Shown here one piece after another: positions 1 through 7,855 of a stretch of 64,000 nucleotides of DNA. Position numbers and translations under genes: made by a program. The stretch is from Bradyrhizobium sp. CIAT3101 (GTDB lineage: Bacteria; Pseudomonadota; Alphaproteobacteria; Rhizobiales; Xanthobacteraceae): NCBI RefSeq assembly GCF_029714945.1, contig NZ_CP121634.1:5353001-5417000 (forward strand), written 5' to 3'. The notes below the pieces were generated by a model. It was given only the letters and a program-made list of their open reading frames with translations, made no database searches and was not told where the DNA came from. How positions within the stretch are numbered: the first letter of the stretch is position 1; each line of letters starts with the position of its first letter.

Positions 1-1367
1 AGCTTGGCTTCGGCGCCGGACAAGGTCCGCGCGAACAGGTCGAGCGCTTCGTCGACCCCGGCTTCGTCGATGATGAGCGGCGGACAGAACCCGATCGTAT
101 CGCCCATTGCGCGGATGATCAGGCCATTCTCGATCGCAAGCGCATCGAACATCGCGCCGACCTTCAACGCCGGATCGAACGCCCGCCGCATCGCGGGATC
201 AGCGACCAGCTCGACCCCGATCATCAAGCCTTCGCCGCGAACCTGGCCGACGATGCGCGAATCCCGCGCGATCTGCTCCAGCCCGGCACGGAGCCTGCCG
301 CCCATGCGGCGGACATGCGGCACGACGTCCATCTCGTGATAGATCTTCAGCGTCTCGAGCGCGATGGCCGCGCCGACCGGATGTCCGGAATTGGTGAAGC
401 CGTGGCCGAACAGCTCGCCCCCCTTGTTCATTTCGGCAAGCGCATCCCGGATCGGACGTCCGAGCAGCACGGCTGACATCGGGAAGTAGGACGAGGTGAT
501 GCCTTTGGCGAGCGCCACCATGTCCGGCTTCATGCCGACCGTCTCACAGCCGAACCAGTTACCGGTGCGGCCGAAGCCGCAGACCACCTCGTCGCCGAGC
601 ACCAGGATGTCGTGACGGCGCAGCACCGCCTCGATCGCAGCGAAATATCCTCTCGGCGGCACGACGATGCCGCCGCCGGCGTTGATCGGCTCGGCGATGA
701 AGCCAGCGATCGTATCGGGTCCCTCGGCCATGATCAGCGCTTCGAGATCGGCCGCAAGGCGAGCGACGAACGCCGCCTCGCTCTCGCCAGGCCTCGTGCC
801 GCGATAGGCATCCGGGCAATGTGTATGCAGGAAGCCGTCGAGCGGGAGGCCGAATTCGCGGTGCATGCGGGGCAGACCGCACATCGAGGCCGCGACGATC
901 GTCGAACCATGGAACCCGCGGTCGCGAGCGATGATCTTGCGCTTCCCCGGCTTGCCATGGACCGCGTGATAGACCCAGGCGAGCTTCACCATCGTCTCGG
1001 TGGCTTCCGAGCCCGACGTGGCGAAATAGGCCTGCGCATCCGGGATCGGCGAGATCTCGACCAGCTTCTCGGCGAGGTCGATCGTGTTGTCGGGCGTCTT
1101 GTGATTGAAGCTGTGATAGAATCCAAACTTGTCGTAGGCCGCGGCTGCGGCCGCCTTCAGCCGCGCCTCGGAAAAGCCGAGCGAGGTGCACCAGAGCCCG
1201 GCCATCGCTTCCAGATAACGCTTGCCGCTTGCGTCATAGACATGGACGCCCTCGCCGCGCGTCATGATCAGCGGTCCGATTTCTGCATGATGCAGAGGAT
1301 TGGTCTGCGAGTGCAGATGGAACGCGATGTCGCGCGCCTCGGCTGAATTCAGTCTTCGGTCGGACAC
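1..1367 (-). CDS. Class III PLP-dependent aminotransferase (3' end cut by window)
   Basis: Aminotransferase of the class III (omega-transaminase) family, transferring an amino group between an amine or omega-amino acid and a keto acid; the donor is unknown. The reading frame holds the class III landmarks in order: YFATSGSEATETMVKLA in the N-terminal third, a PLP-ring aspartate in LVLGDEVVCGFGRTG, and the Schiff-base lysine in LAKGITSSYFP. I place the start at a GTG (VSDRRLNSAEA), just inside the intergenic region. About 455 codons are visible and the frame is open at the window edge, so the C-terminus is missing; the family is usually 440-470 residues, so little is lost. It diverges from a GntR regulator that probably controls it through the operators between them. 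Confidence 0.9.
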   Translation of the reverse strand, partial: MSDRRLNSAEARDIAFHLHSQTNPLHHAEIGPLIMTRGEGVHVYDASGKRYLEAMAGLWCTSLGFSEARLKAAAAAAYDKFGFYHSFNHKTPDNTIDLAEKLVEISPIPDAQAYFATSGSEATETMVKLAWVYHAVHGKPGKRKIIARDRGFHGSTIVAASMCGLPRMHREFGLPLDGFLHTHCPDAYRGTRPGESEAAFVARLAADLEALIMAEGPDTIAGFIAEPINAGGGIVVPPRGYFAAIEAVLRRHDILVLGDEVVCGFGRTGNWFGCETVGMKPDMVALAKGITSSYFPMSAVLLGRPIRDALAEMNKGGELFGHGFTNSGHPVGAAIALETLKIYHEMDVVPHVRRMGGRLRAGLEQIARDSRIVGQVRGEGLMIGVELVADPAMRRAFDPALKVGAMFDALAIENGLIIRAMGDTIGFCPPLIIDEAGVDEALDLFARTLSGAEAK

Positions 1368-1425
1368 GCGCGGTTGCTCCGTCTTCCCGCCGGTGATGCA
1401 GATCCGGCGTCGGTTCGACCCAAAT

Positions 1426-1450
1426 TGGTCAGGCCAAATTGGTCTGACCA
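1426..1450. promoter_or_regulatory. Tandem FadR/GntR-type operators
   Basis: Two TGGTC-n-GACCA elements lie in the divergent gap: TGGTCAGGCCA (one mismatch in dyad symmetry) at 1426-1436 and the perfect dyad TGGTCTGACCA at 1440-1450. Their centres are 14 bp apart, within a direct repeat of AAATTGGTC. TGGT-n3-ACCA is the known binding pattern of FadR-subfamily GntR proteins, and such a gene starts about 45 bp away. Assignment to that regulator is inference. Confidence 0.7.
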
Positions 1451-1495
1451 GCTTGGCTTTCGCGCGGCAGCTTGTCAAACTCAAAAAAACAGCTG

Positions 1496-2254
1496 ATGAG
1501 CACGAAGATGTTGCACGACCCTCCAACCAAACCTGAACGCAGCTTCGAGATCGTCGCGCGGCGCATTGCTGCAATGATCCAGACGAGTTACCGCATCGGC
1601 CAGCGCCTGCCGGCCGAGCGCGATCTCGCGAAGACTTTTGGCGTGTCGCGCCCGACGGTGCGCGAGGCCATCCTGTCGCTGGCGATGGCCGGGATGCTGA
1701 AGGTCCGCAGCAATAGCGGCGTCTATGTCATCAGTCGTCAGGAGGCGCCTGATGTGCATGTGCTCGAAGGCTTTGGGCCGTTCGAGAATCTGGAAGCGCG
1801 TCAGCTCATCGAGCCGCAGATCGCGGCGATCGCGGCGCAGCGCGCCTCGGAGGCCACCTTCGTGCAGCTTGCCGAAGCACTCGCCATGATGCGCTGGGAA
1901 CACGCGCAGGGACGCGAGGCCGACACGTCGGACCACCGCTTCCACATGGTGCTGGCCGAGGCGACGGGAAACGGAGCACTGGTGTCGATCAGCGACTCCT
2001 TGTGGCGTGCGCAAACCGAGTCCGGCATCTGGCAGGAGATTCACAACCACATGCAGATGGAGGATTATCGTCCCATGTGGCTCAGGGATCACGAAGCCAT
2101 CTTCGAAGCCGTTCAAGCGAGGAGCGCTCGCAAGGCGAGCCAGGCGATGACACGTCACCTCAACAATATCAGGGATGCGCTGATGGTGGCTTCGAAGGCC
2201 AAATCGATGGCCACACCGAAATCGTCCGGGAACTCTTCCAAGAAAATTCGATGA
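1496..2254 (+). CDS. GntR family regulator, FadR subfamily
   Basis: DNA-binding regulator. The N-terminal winged helix-turn-helix (about residues 14-80) contains LPAERDLAKTFGVSRPTVRE, the GntR signature. The C-terminal FCD ligand-binding domain (about 100-225) carries DHRFHMVLAEATGN and a late RHLNNIRD, positions that supply metal/ligand-binding Asp and His residues in this family. At 252 residues the length is typical. I chose the ATG giving MSTKMLHD; an upstream in-frame TTG at 1472 would add eight residues. It is transcribed away from the class III aminotransferase, and tandem FadR-type operators lie between them, so autoregulation and control of the aminotransferase are likely. The ligand is unknown. 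Confidence 0.9.
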   Translation: MSTKMLHDPPTKPERSFEIVARRIAAMIQTSYRIGQRLPAERDLAKTFGVSRPTVREAILSLAMAGMLKVRSNSGVYVISRQEAPDVHVLEGFGPFENLEARQLIEPQIAAIAAQRASEATFVQLAEALAMMRWEHAQGREADTSDHRFHMVLAEATGNGALVSISDSLWRAQTESGIWQEIHNHMQMEDYRPMWLRDHEAIFEAVQARSARKASQAMTRHLNNIRDALMVASKAKSMATPKSSGNSSKKIR

Positions 2255-2491
2255 GACTTGTCGCGGTCGAGGAAAGGTTCCTCAAACTCTGCGCAGCGAG
2301 ACCGCAGGAGCAACATCATCGAGTCAAAATGCCGCCGCATTGCTGATCGACCTTGGCACAGTCGATATTCGCCGCGTGGGGACTTGATTGCGGTGAGTAC
2401 TCGAAGTGGGGTGTTCCGAGTAAAATAATTGGCCGTCGGGTGCGCGAGTAGCGCAACGATGAGTCACGCCCAAGTCTAGGGAGAAAACTGC

Positions 2492-2593
2492 ATGAAGGAA
2501 GCCACCAAGGGGGCGGCCTCGGAAGCGCTCGCGCATATGCTGGCGGTGATGGCGATGCTCGTCATCGCCAGCATATTATTCTACGGGCGTTGA
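2492..2593 (+). CDS. 33-residue single-span membrane miniprotein
   Basis: Short frame starting MKEATKGAASEAL, followed by a hydrophobic stretch (HMLAVMAMLVIASILFY) long enough for one membrane span, and ending GR. An AGGGAG Shine-Dalgarno sequence sits 8 nt before the ATG, which is the main reason to believe it is translated. The gene stands alone between the GntR gene and an acyl-CoA cluster on the other strand. The coding sequence contains an 11-bp perfect inverted repeat (2535-2545 and 2566-2576). I recognise no family; small one-span proteins of this kind often go unannotated. Confidence 0.55.
   Translation: MKEATKGAASEALAHMLAVMAMLVIASILFYGR
2535..2576. repeat. Inverted repeat inside the miniprotein gene
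   Basis: ATATGCTGGCG and CGCCAGCATAT form a perfect 11-bp inverted repeat separated by 20 bp, within the membrane-span codons of the 33-residue gene. It could fold as an mRNA hairpin, or simply reflect the repeated Met-Leu-Ala codons. Confidence 0.5.
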
Positions 2594-2633
2594 GTTAGCT
2601 TTTGACGGGCGTTGCGTTCGCGTTTTCCAGTTT

Positions 2634-2718
2634 TCGTCATTCCGGGGTGGCCCTCGCACAGGCCAGGCCCAGAATACCCGTTCCAGGCTCGGTCCCTTGG
2701 ACCGCCCCCGAATGACGA
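2634..2718. repeat. Intergenic palindromic repeat (TCGTCATTCCGGGG type)
   Basis: The ends read TCGTCATTCCGGGG and CCCCCGAATGACGA, inverted copies of one another with one gap/mismatch. The interior is GC-rich and the element sits between genes. Elements with TCGTCATTC-CGGGG termini are dispersed in Bradyrhizobium-type genomes (recalled from general knowledge, not searched). It occupies most of the space before the DUF35 gene's 3' end and could serve as its terminator structure. Confidence 0.55.
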
Positions 2719-2724
2719 AGCCCA

Positions 2725-3084
2725 CTACGCCTTCTTCGCAAAGAACGGCACGAGCTTACCCGCAAACGGCTTGAAGCCGGCGATCACCTCGTCGCCAATG
2801 GCAAGATCATTCTCGCCATGGGCCATCATGCGAAATCCCTCGGCGCAATCGACCAGCAGGATGTTGTAGGGCACGTGCGCCCGCGTCTCGGGCGTCGCGG
2901 CGCGGCAGACCAGCGAGGTCGCGTAGACCCTGCCCTTGCCGCCGGCACGCGCTTCGTGCAGGTCTGACGCACCGCAGGCCGCGCAAAAGGCGCGGTGGAA
3001 ATATTGCACATGGCCGCATGCGCTGCAGGTCTGAAAGGTGATGGCCTCTTCGCCCTTGGTCCAGTCCGCGATTCGCTCGCTCAT
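2725..3084 (-). CDS. DUF35 zinc-ribbon/OB-fold acyl-CoA-binding protein
   Basis: A 119-residue protein with an N-terminal rubredoxin-like zinc ribbon (Cys20, Cys23, Cys34, Cys37 in CSACG and CAACG) followed by an OB-fold segment ending in a Lys/Phe-rich tail. DUF35 proteins partner thiolase-like enzymes, binding acyl-CoA; in the steroid side-chain aldolase Ltp2-ChsH2 the DUF35 domain is required for activity. Here its ATG overlaps the stop of the adjacent thiolase-like gene (ATGA), so the two are translationally coupled. The start is fixed by that overlap. No substrate can be read from the sequence. Confidence 0.85.
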   Translation of the reverse strand: MSERIADWTKGEEAITFQTCSACGHVQYFHRAFCAACGASDLHEARAGGKGRVYATSLVCRAATPETRAHVPYNILLVDCAEGFRMMAHGENDLAIGDEVIAGFKPFAGKLVPFFAKKA

Positions 3085-4217
3085 CGCACCTGCTCCAGAA
3101 ACATGCTGACATGGGACGACAGCACGCCGCCGTCGCCGTGCAGCAGCGCAATCGAGGCATCGCGAACCTGGCGATTCGCCGCCCGTCCCGTCATCTGCAG
3201 ATGCGCCTCGACCAGATGCGCCATGGCGCCGCCGACACCGCAATGGCCGTAACTCAGGAGGCCGCCATGGGTGTTGAGCGGCATCGCGCCGTCACGGCCA
3301 AAATGGCCTGAGCGCACGCGTGCCGCCGCCTCGCCGCGGCCGGCCAGGCCGAGGTCTTCCAGCAGCATCGCGAGCGTGATGGTAAAACTGTCGTAGATCG
3401 CGGCGTAACGCACGTCGGAGATCGCAAGGCCGGTGGCCTCCCTGGCGCGCGCGATGGAGATTTCGGCGCCGAGCTCGCTCAAGCCGGGCGCAGCGGTGAC
3501 GTGCTGATGGGTATGCGCCTGGGCGCAACCGCGGATGCGCACGCCCGCCTCGCCGGTCCGCTCGCGGCTGATGACGAAGGCTGCGCCGCCGTCAGACACC
3601 GGGCAGCAGTCGAGCAGCTTGAGCGGCATCGCCACCGGCTTCGAGGCCATGACGTCGGCGACCGTGATGGGATCGTGGAATTGAGCGCCGGGATGCGCGC
3701 AGGCATGCGCGCGCATCAGCACGGCGAATTCGGCGAGGTCCTGTTCGGTGACGCCGTATTCGTGCATATAGCGGGTGGCGACCAGACCGTAATAGGCGGG
3801 AATGGTCGGGCCCAGCGGCACCTCGTAGTCGGGATGACCGACCTGCGCCAGCGCCTGGATCGAGGCATCACGGCTCTGCCCGGTCAGGCGGTTCTCGCCG
3901 GCGACGACGAGCACGTTGCGGCAGACGCCGGCGTCAACGAGATGATGGGCGAGCATCGTCATCGCAAGTCCGGTGGCGCCGCCGACCTGCACGGCGTGCG
4001 CATAGGACGGCCGGATACCAAAATGTTCAGCGAACACCGTCGCCAGCATGATGTGCGGCGACACCGTTGAGTAACCGCAGAGGATGCCATCGATCTCCGC
4101 CCGCTTCAGCCCGGCATCGTCGAGCGCGGCTGAAGCAGCCTTGCTCATCAGGTCGAGCGAGGACGAACCTTCGTGCTTGCCGTAGGGCGTGAGGCCGACG
4201 CCGGTGATGAAGCTCAT
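3081..4217 (-). CDS. Thiolase-fold protein without catalytic cysteine (SCP-x/Ltp2-like)
   Basis: A 378-residue thiolase-superfamily protein. The fold landmarks are present: the GVGLTPYGKH start, VLVVAGEN after the nucleophile helix, and NTHGGLLSYGHCGVGG near residues 318-333. The usual nucleophile motif (NAC-ATG in the second thiolase of this window) reads VGGATG here, so Gly80 replaces the cysteine. Cysteine-less thiolase-like proteins paired with a DUF35 protein include the Ltp2-type retro-aldolases that cleave beta-hydroxyacyl-CoA side chains. With its overlapping DUF35 neighbour this is best read as a candidate acyl-CoA aldolase or lipid-transfer thiolase rather than a ketothiolase. It is followed upstream by a CoA-transferase 9 bp away. 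Confidence 0.85.
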   Translation of the reverse strand: MSFITGVGLTPYGKHEGSSSLDLMSKAASAALDDAGLKRAEIDGILCGYSTVSPHIMLATVFAEHFGIRPSYAHAVQVGGATGLAMTMLAHHLVDAGVCRNVLVVAGENRLTGQSRDASIQALAQVGHPDYEVPLGPTIPAYYGLVATRYMHEYGVTEQDLAEFAVLMRAHACAHPGAQFHDPITVADVMASKPVAMPLKLLDCCPVSDGGAAFVISRERTGEAGVRIRGCAQAHTHQHVTAAPGLSELGAEISIARAREATGLAISDVRYAAIYDSFTITLAMLLEDLGLAGRGEAAARVRSGHFGRDGAMPLNTHGGLLSYGHCGVGGAMAHLVEAHLQMTGRAANRQVRDASIALLHGDGGVLSSHVSMFLEQVR

Positions 4218-4226
4218 GATGCCCTC

Positions 4227-5426
4227 CTACTCCGGCACCGAGCGCGTGACGCCATCGCGAACCATGGCGGCGATGTCGTCGGCGGAGTAACCGATCTCGC
4301 GCAGGATCTCCGCACCATGCTCGTTGAGGCGTGGGGCGAGCCTGACAGGCTCGGCCTCGGTCTCCGACCAGGTGGCCGTGACCTTCATGCTGCGGATCGG
4401 GCCTTCGGTCGGATGGTTGACGACCGGGAAGAAGCCCGTCGCCTCCAGATGCTGGTCGTGCAGGATCGACGCGAGGTCGTGCATCGGCATCACGGGCACG
4501 TCGGCCCTGGTCAGCAGCTCGATCCACTCGGCCGTGGTGCGCGTCTCGAAGATGCGCGCGAGCTCGGCATAGACGACGTCGATATTGGCGGCACGGCCGG
4601 CGAAGGTTGCGAATTTGGGATCGGCGCGCAGGTCGTCGCGCCCCGTCGCCTTGAAGAAGTTCTCCCACTGCTTGTCGTTGTAGACGATGACGCTGAGATA
4701 GCCGTCGGAGGTCTTGTAGGGCCTGCGGTCGCGCGAGAGGTGGCGGGCATAGCCGCCCTTGTCGAGCGGCGGCTCGTAAGTGAGCCCGCCCATGTGATCG
4801 CCCATGACGAAGCCGGCCATGGTCTCGAACATCGGGATGTCGACGCGCTGGCCGCGGCCGGTGCGGTCGCGATGCACGAGGCTGGCGCAGATCGCGCCGA
4901 CGGCGGTGAGGCCGACGATGCGGTCGACCAGCGCGTTCGGCACGTAGCGCGGCACGCCGTCGCCGGTCTGCGCCATCAGGGCGGGGAGCGCGGTGGCGCC
5001 CTGGATCAGATCGTCATAGGCGGGTTTTGCGGCATAGGGCCCGTCCTGACCGAAGCCGAACACGCCGGCATAGACGAGGCGCGGGTTGATCGCGGAGACG
5101 ACATCATAACCAAGCTGAAGCCGCGCCATCGCCTGCGGGCGGACGTTGTAGACGAGAACGTCGGCATCCTTCAGCAGCCGCAGCACGGCCTCGCGTCCCG
5201 CAGGCTTCTTCAGGTCGAGGCAGATCGATCGCTTGCTGCGGTTGGTGTTGAGAAACACCGGGCCCATGCCGGTATGCCGCATCGGGCCGATCAGGCGGGT
5301 GACGTCGCCGTCGAGCGATTCCACCTTGATCACGTCGGCACCGTAATCGCCGAGCATCTGGGTCGCATAAGGCCCCATCAGCACGGTGGTCATGTCGACG
5401 ACCTTGATGCCCTTCAGCGGCCCCAT
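4227..5426 (-). CDS. Class III acyl-CoA transferase (CaiB/BaiF family)
   Basis: Moves CoA from an acyl-CoA donor to a carboxylic acid, probably activating the substrate of the neighbouring DUF35/thiolase pair. It begins MGPLKGIKVVDMTTVLMGPYATQMLGDYGADVIKVE, the standard family III N-terminus, and later has GQDGPYAAKPAYDDLIQG, where the conserved catalytic aspartate lies. I chose the ATG preceded by GGGAGCG; an in-frame start 24 codons upstream has no family-like sequence. At 399 residues it is of normal length. Nine bases separate it from the thiolase-like gene, so the three form an operon. Confidence 0.88.
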   Translation of the reverse strand: MGPLKGIKVVDMTTVLMGPYATQMLGDYGADVIKVESLDGDVTRLIGPMRHTGMGPVFLNTNRSKRSICLDLKKPAGREAVLRLLKDADVLVYNVRPQAMARLQLGYDVVSAINPRLVYAGVFGFGQDGPYAAKPAYDDLIQGATALPALMAQTGDGVPRYVPNALVDRIVGLTAVGAICASLVHRDRTGRGQRVDIPMFETMAGFVMGDHMGGLTYEPPLDKGGYARHLSRDRRPYKTSDGYLSVIVYNDKQWENFFKATGRDDLRADPKFATFAGRAANIDVVYAELARIFETRTTAEWIELLTRADVPVMPMHDLASILHDQHLEATGFFPVVNHPTEGPIRSMKVTATWSETEAEPVRLAPRLNEHGAEILREIGYSADDIAAMVRDGVTRSVPE

Positions 5427-5607
5427 TCGTTCGCTCCCGATTGCGCAGGCTATGGATTCCTGTTTTGACGCGTTTTCTTTATGCGAACCGGCATCCACTT
5501 CGCTCGAAAACGCTACAGGCGCGGCCCCGCGATTTCGGTCCAGCTAAAGGCAGTGATGCAGCGCGCGCAAGGGCGGCCGGGGTATGGCCGCATGCGCGGT
5601 GCGACCC

Positions 5608-5814
5608 CTATTTCTTCTGGCGGGATTCGCGGATTTTCATGAGGCGATCGAGCTCGTCGTTCTGCTGGTTGATACGGTCGGCGATGCGCGACTCGTTCTG
5701 CTCGCCCGAGGCGGCCGCAGCCTGCTCGATCAGCTGGCGGATATTGTCTTCGAGGATCGCGATGCGATCGTTGAGGGCTTCAATAGAGAGTGAATCTTCG
5801 TAGGCATTGCTCAT
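5608..5814 (-). CDS. Small coiled-coil protein (SlyX-like size)
   Basis: A 68-residue, charged protein predicted to be almost entirely helical. The heptad-like pattern (IEALNDRIAILEDNIRQL ... INQQNDELDRLMKIRESRQKK) indicates a coiled coil. Length and pattern resemble SlyX-type proteins of unknown function, but I do not see a decisive family motif. It lies between the CoA-transferase promoter region and a palindromic repeat and seems to be its own unit. No function is assigned. Confidence 0.65.
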   Translation of the reverse strand: MSNAYEDSLSIEALNDRIAILEDNIRQLIEQAAAASGEQNESRIADRINQQNDELDRLMKIRESRQKK

Positions 5815-5842
5815 GATAGCTTTCTCTCAAATCAATCAGGAG

Positions 5843-5933
5843 CCGTAGGGTGGGCAAAGCGCAACGTGCCCACCATGATCTAACGCAAGGAAATGGTGGG
5901 CAAGGGGCTTGCGCGCCATTGCCCACCCTACGG
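5843..5933. repeat. Rhizobial intergenic palindromic repeat (CCGTAGGGTGGGCAA)
   Basis: A perfect 15-bp inverted repeat, CCGTAGGGTGGGCAA (5843-5857) and TTGCCCACCCTACGG (5919-5933), encloses two smaller inner copies of GTGGGCA/TGCCCAC. Such GTAGGGTGGGCAAAG elements are common between genes in Bradyrhizobium and relatives (general knowledge). It lies immediately after the 3' end of the thiolase gene and before the coiled-coil gene. Confidence 0.7.
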
Positions 5934-5939
5934 GACTGG

Positions 5940-7109
5940 CTACTTCAGAGGTTCGAGGACCGAGACGTAGTTGGCGACGGCGGCGCCGCCCATGTTGAAG
6001 ATGCCGCCGAGTTTTGCGTTCTTGAGCTGCATGCCCTCGGGCGCCTGGCCTGCGAGCTGCATCGCGGTCATCACGTGCATGGAGACGCCGGTGGCGCCGA
6101 TCGGATGGCCCTTGGCCTTGAGGCCACCGGACGGATTGACCGGCAGCTTGCCGTCCTTGAGGGTCCAGCCTTCCTTGATGGCGCGGGCGCCCTGCCCCTT
6201 CGGCGTCAGGCCCATTGCTTCGTACTCGATCAGCTCGGCGACGGTGAAGCAGTCATGGGTCTCGACGAAGGAGAGATCGTTGAGCGTCACGCCGGCCTGC
6301 TCCAGCGCCCGCTGCCAGGCGACCGTGCAGCCTTCGAACTGGAGGATGTCGCGCTTGGACATCGGCAAGAAGTCCTGGGCGTGCGCGGTGGCGCGGAAGC
6401 CGATCGACTTGCCCATGCCCTTGGCAGTCTCGGCATCGGCCAGCACCAGCGCGGCCGCGCCGTCGGAGACCAGCGAGCAGTCGGTGCGCTTCAGGGGGCC
6501 GGCGACATACGGATTCTTCTCGCTCTCGGCGCGGCAGAAGTCGAAGCCAAAGTCCTTGCGCATCTGGGCGAAGGGATTGGCGACGCCGTTCTTGTGGTTC
6601 TTGGCCGCGATCAGCGCCAGCGCATCGGACTGGTCGCCGTATTTCTGGAAATAGGAGCTGGCGATCTTGCCGAACACGCCGGCGAAGCCGCCGACGGTGT
6701 CGCCGTCCTCGGGCAGATAGGACGCCTTGAGCAGGTTCTTGCCGATCTCCGGACCCGGGGTGCGGGTCATCTGCTCGACGCCGACAACCAGCACGATCTT
6801 GGCCACGCCCGCGGCAATCGCGCGCAGGCCCTGGTGCACTGCGGCAGAGCCAGTGGCGCAGGCGTTCTCGACGCGGGTCGCCGGCTTGAAACGCAGCTTC
6901 GGGTCGGCCTGAAGCACCAGTGAGGCGGTAAAATCCTGCGCCGAGAAGCCGGCGTTGAAATGGCCGAGCACGATCTCGTCGACATCGGAGGCCGAAATGC
7001 CGGCATCGGCCATCGCCTCGTTGGCGACGCGGGTGACGAGGCTTTCGACGGTTTCGGTGTCGAACTTGCCGAACGGCGTATGCGCCCATCCGACGATGCT
7101 GGCGGTCAT
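5940..7109 (-). CDS. Acetyl-CoA acetyltransferase family thiolase
   Basis: A 389-residue thiolase with an intact nucleophile: Cys84 in RVENACATGSAA, and GGLKAKGHPIGATG with the catalytic His near the C-terminus. It probably cleaves or condenses 3-ketoacyl-CoA. It resembles the monofunctional thiolases that sit beside DUF35 proteins rather than the PhaA type, so the exact chain length is open. It has its own upstream gap holding a tandem repeat that may be an operator. It contrasts with the cysteine-less paralogue three genes away. Confidence 0.9.
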   Translation of the reverse strand: MTASIVGWAHTPFGKFDTETVESLVTRVANEAMADAGISASDVDEIVLGHFNAGFSAQDFTASLVLQADPKLRFKPATRVENACATGSAAVHQGLRAIAAGVAKIVLVVGVEQMTRTPGPEIGKNLLKASYLPEDGDTVGGFAGVFGKIASSYFQKYGDQSDALALIAAKNHKNGVANPFAQMRKDFGFDFCRAESEKNPYVAGPLKRTDCSLVSDGAAALVLADAETAKGMGKSIGFRATAHAQDFLPMSKRDILQFEGCTVAWQRALEQAGVTLNDLSFVETHDCFTVAELIEYEAMGLTPKGQGARAIKEGWTLKDGKLPVNPSGGLKAKGHPIGATGVSMHVMTAMQLAGQAPEGMQLKNAKLGGIFNMGGAAVANYVSVLEPLK

Positions 7110-7136
7110 GGTCTTTTCTCCCTGGCGGTCTCTTGC

Positions 7137-7167
7137 TGACCCAAGTCTTATCCTGACCTAAGTCTTA
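7137..7167. promoter_or_regulatory. Tandem 14-bp repeat upstream of thiolase
   Basis: TGACCCAAGTCTTA (7137-7150) and TGACCTAAGTCTTA (7154-7167) differ at one base and recur every 17 bp, 28-58 bp before the thiolase start. This is a plausible binding site for a regulator or part of the promoter. No known consensus was matched. Confidence 0.5.
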
Positions 7168-7186
7168 GCCCAGGGATGGCAAGACT

Positions 7187-7837
7187 TCACGCAGGTTTAA
7201 GGGCCTGGAGGGTGCGCTGGCAGATGGCAGTTATGCCGGCCCAGTTCCCGGCCTTGATCTCGGCTGTCGGGCACAGCCAGGAACCGCCGACCGCAACGAC
7301 ATTGGGCTCGGCGAGCCACGTCGCCGCGTTGGCCTCACCGACCCCGCCGGTCGGGCAGAACCGAACGTTCGGGAACGGCCCACCGAGCGAGCGCAGCCCC
7401 TTGATGCCGCCGGCCTGCTCCGCCGGAAAGAATTTTGCGACGTCGAATCCATGCGACAGCGCCATCATCAGCTCGGACGCCGTGGCGATGCCGGGCGCAA
7501 ACGGCAAGGAGCTGTGCGCGGCGGCCTTGAGGAGATCGGGGGTCAGGCCCGGGCTGATGCCAAAGGCGACGCCGATCTTCTCCACACGGGTGAAGTCGGC
7601 CGGATTGAGAATGGTGCCGATGCCGACGACCGCGTCGGGGACTTCGGACATGATCGCCCGCGCCGCCTCGATCGCGATGGGGGTGCGCAGGGTCACCTCC
7701 AGCGTGCGAACGCCGCCGGCCACGAGGGCTTGCGCCAACGGCACGGCATCCTGAATGCGGTCGATGGTCAGGACGGGAATGACGGTCGCGGCCTTGAACA
7801 GCGCGACGAGGTGGTTCTGTTGGGCGGTCGTGGGCAT
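7187..7837 (-). CDS. eda: KDPG aldolase (2-keto-3-deoxy-6-phosphogluconate aldolase)
   Basis: Splits KDPG into pyruvate and glyceraldehyde 3-phosphate, the last step of the Entner-Doudoroff route. Family motifs are visible: the catalytic Glu in LEVTLRTP, the GIGTILNP strand, and the Schiff-base Lys in DVAKFFPAE followed by PTGGV. At 216 residues the length is normal. It is the last gene of a co-directional run (ABC importer, DenD-like dehydrogenase, KDG kinase, aldolase) and follows the kinase by 18 bp, so kinase and aldolase act in sequence. KDPGal aldolase (DgoA) is an alternative, because the enzymes are hard to separate by eye. Confidence 0.88.
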   Translation of the reverse strand: MPTTAQQNHLVALFKAATVIPVLTIDRIQDAVPLAQALVAGGVRTLEVTLRTPIAIEAARAIMSEVPDAVVGIGTILNPADFTRVEKIGVAFGISPGLTPDLLKAAAHSSLPFAPGIATASELMMALSHGFDVAKFFPAEQAGGIKGLRSLGGPFPNVRFCPTGGVGEANAATWLAEPNVVAVGGSWLCPTAEIKAGNWAGITAICQRTLQALKPA

Positions 7838-7855
7838 CTCTGGGATCTTTTCGTT

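Noticed and set aside
4324..4572. Small plus-strand frames inside the CoA-transferase gene
   Set aside because: No ribosome site and no family-like sequence; they are shadows of the CoA-transferase.
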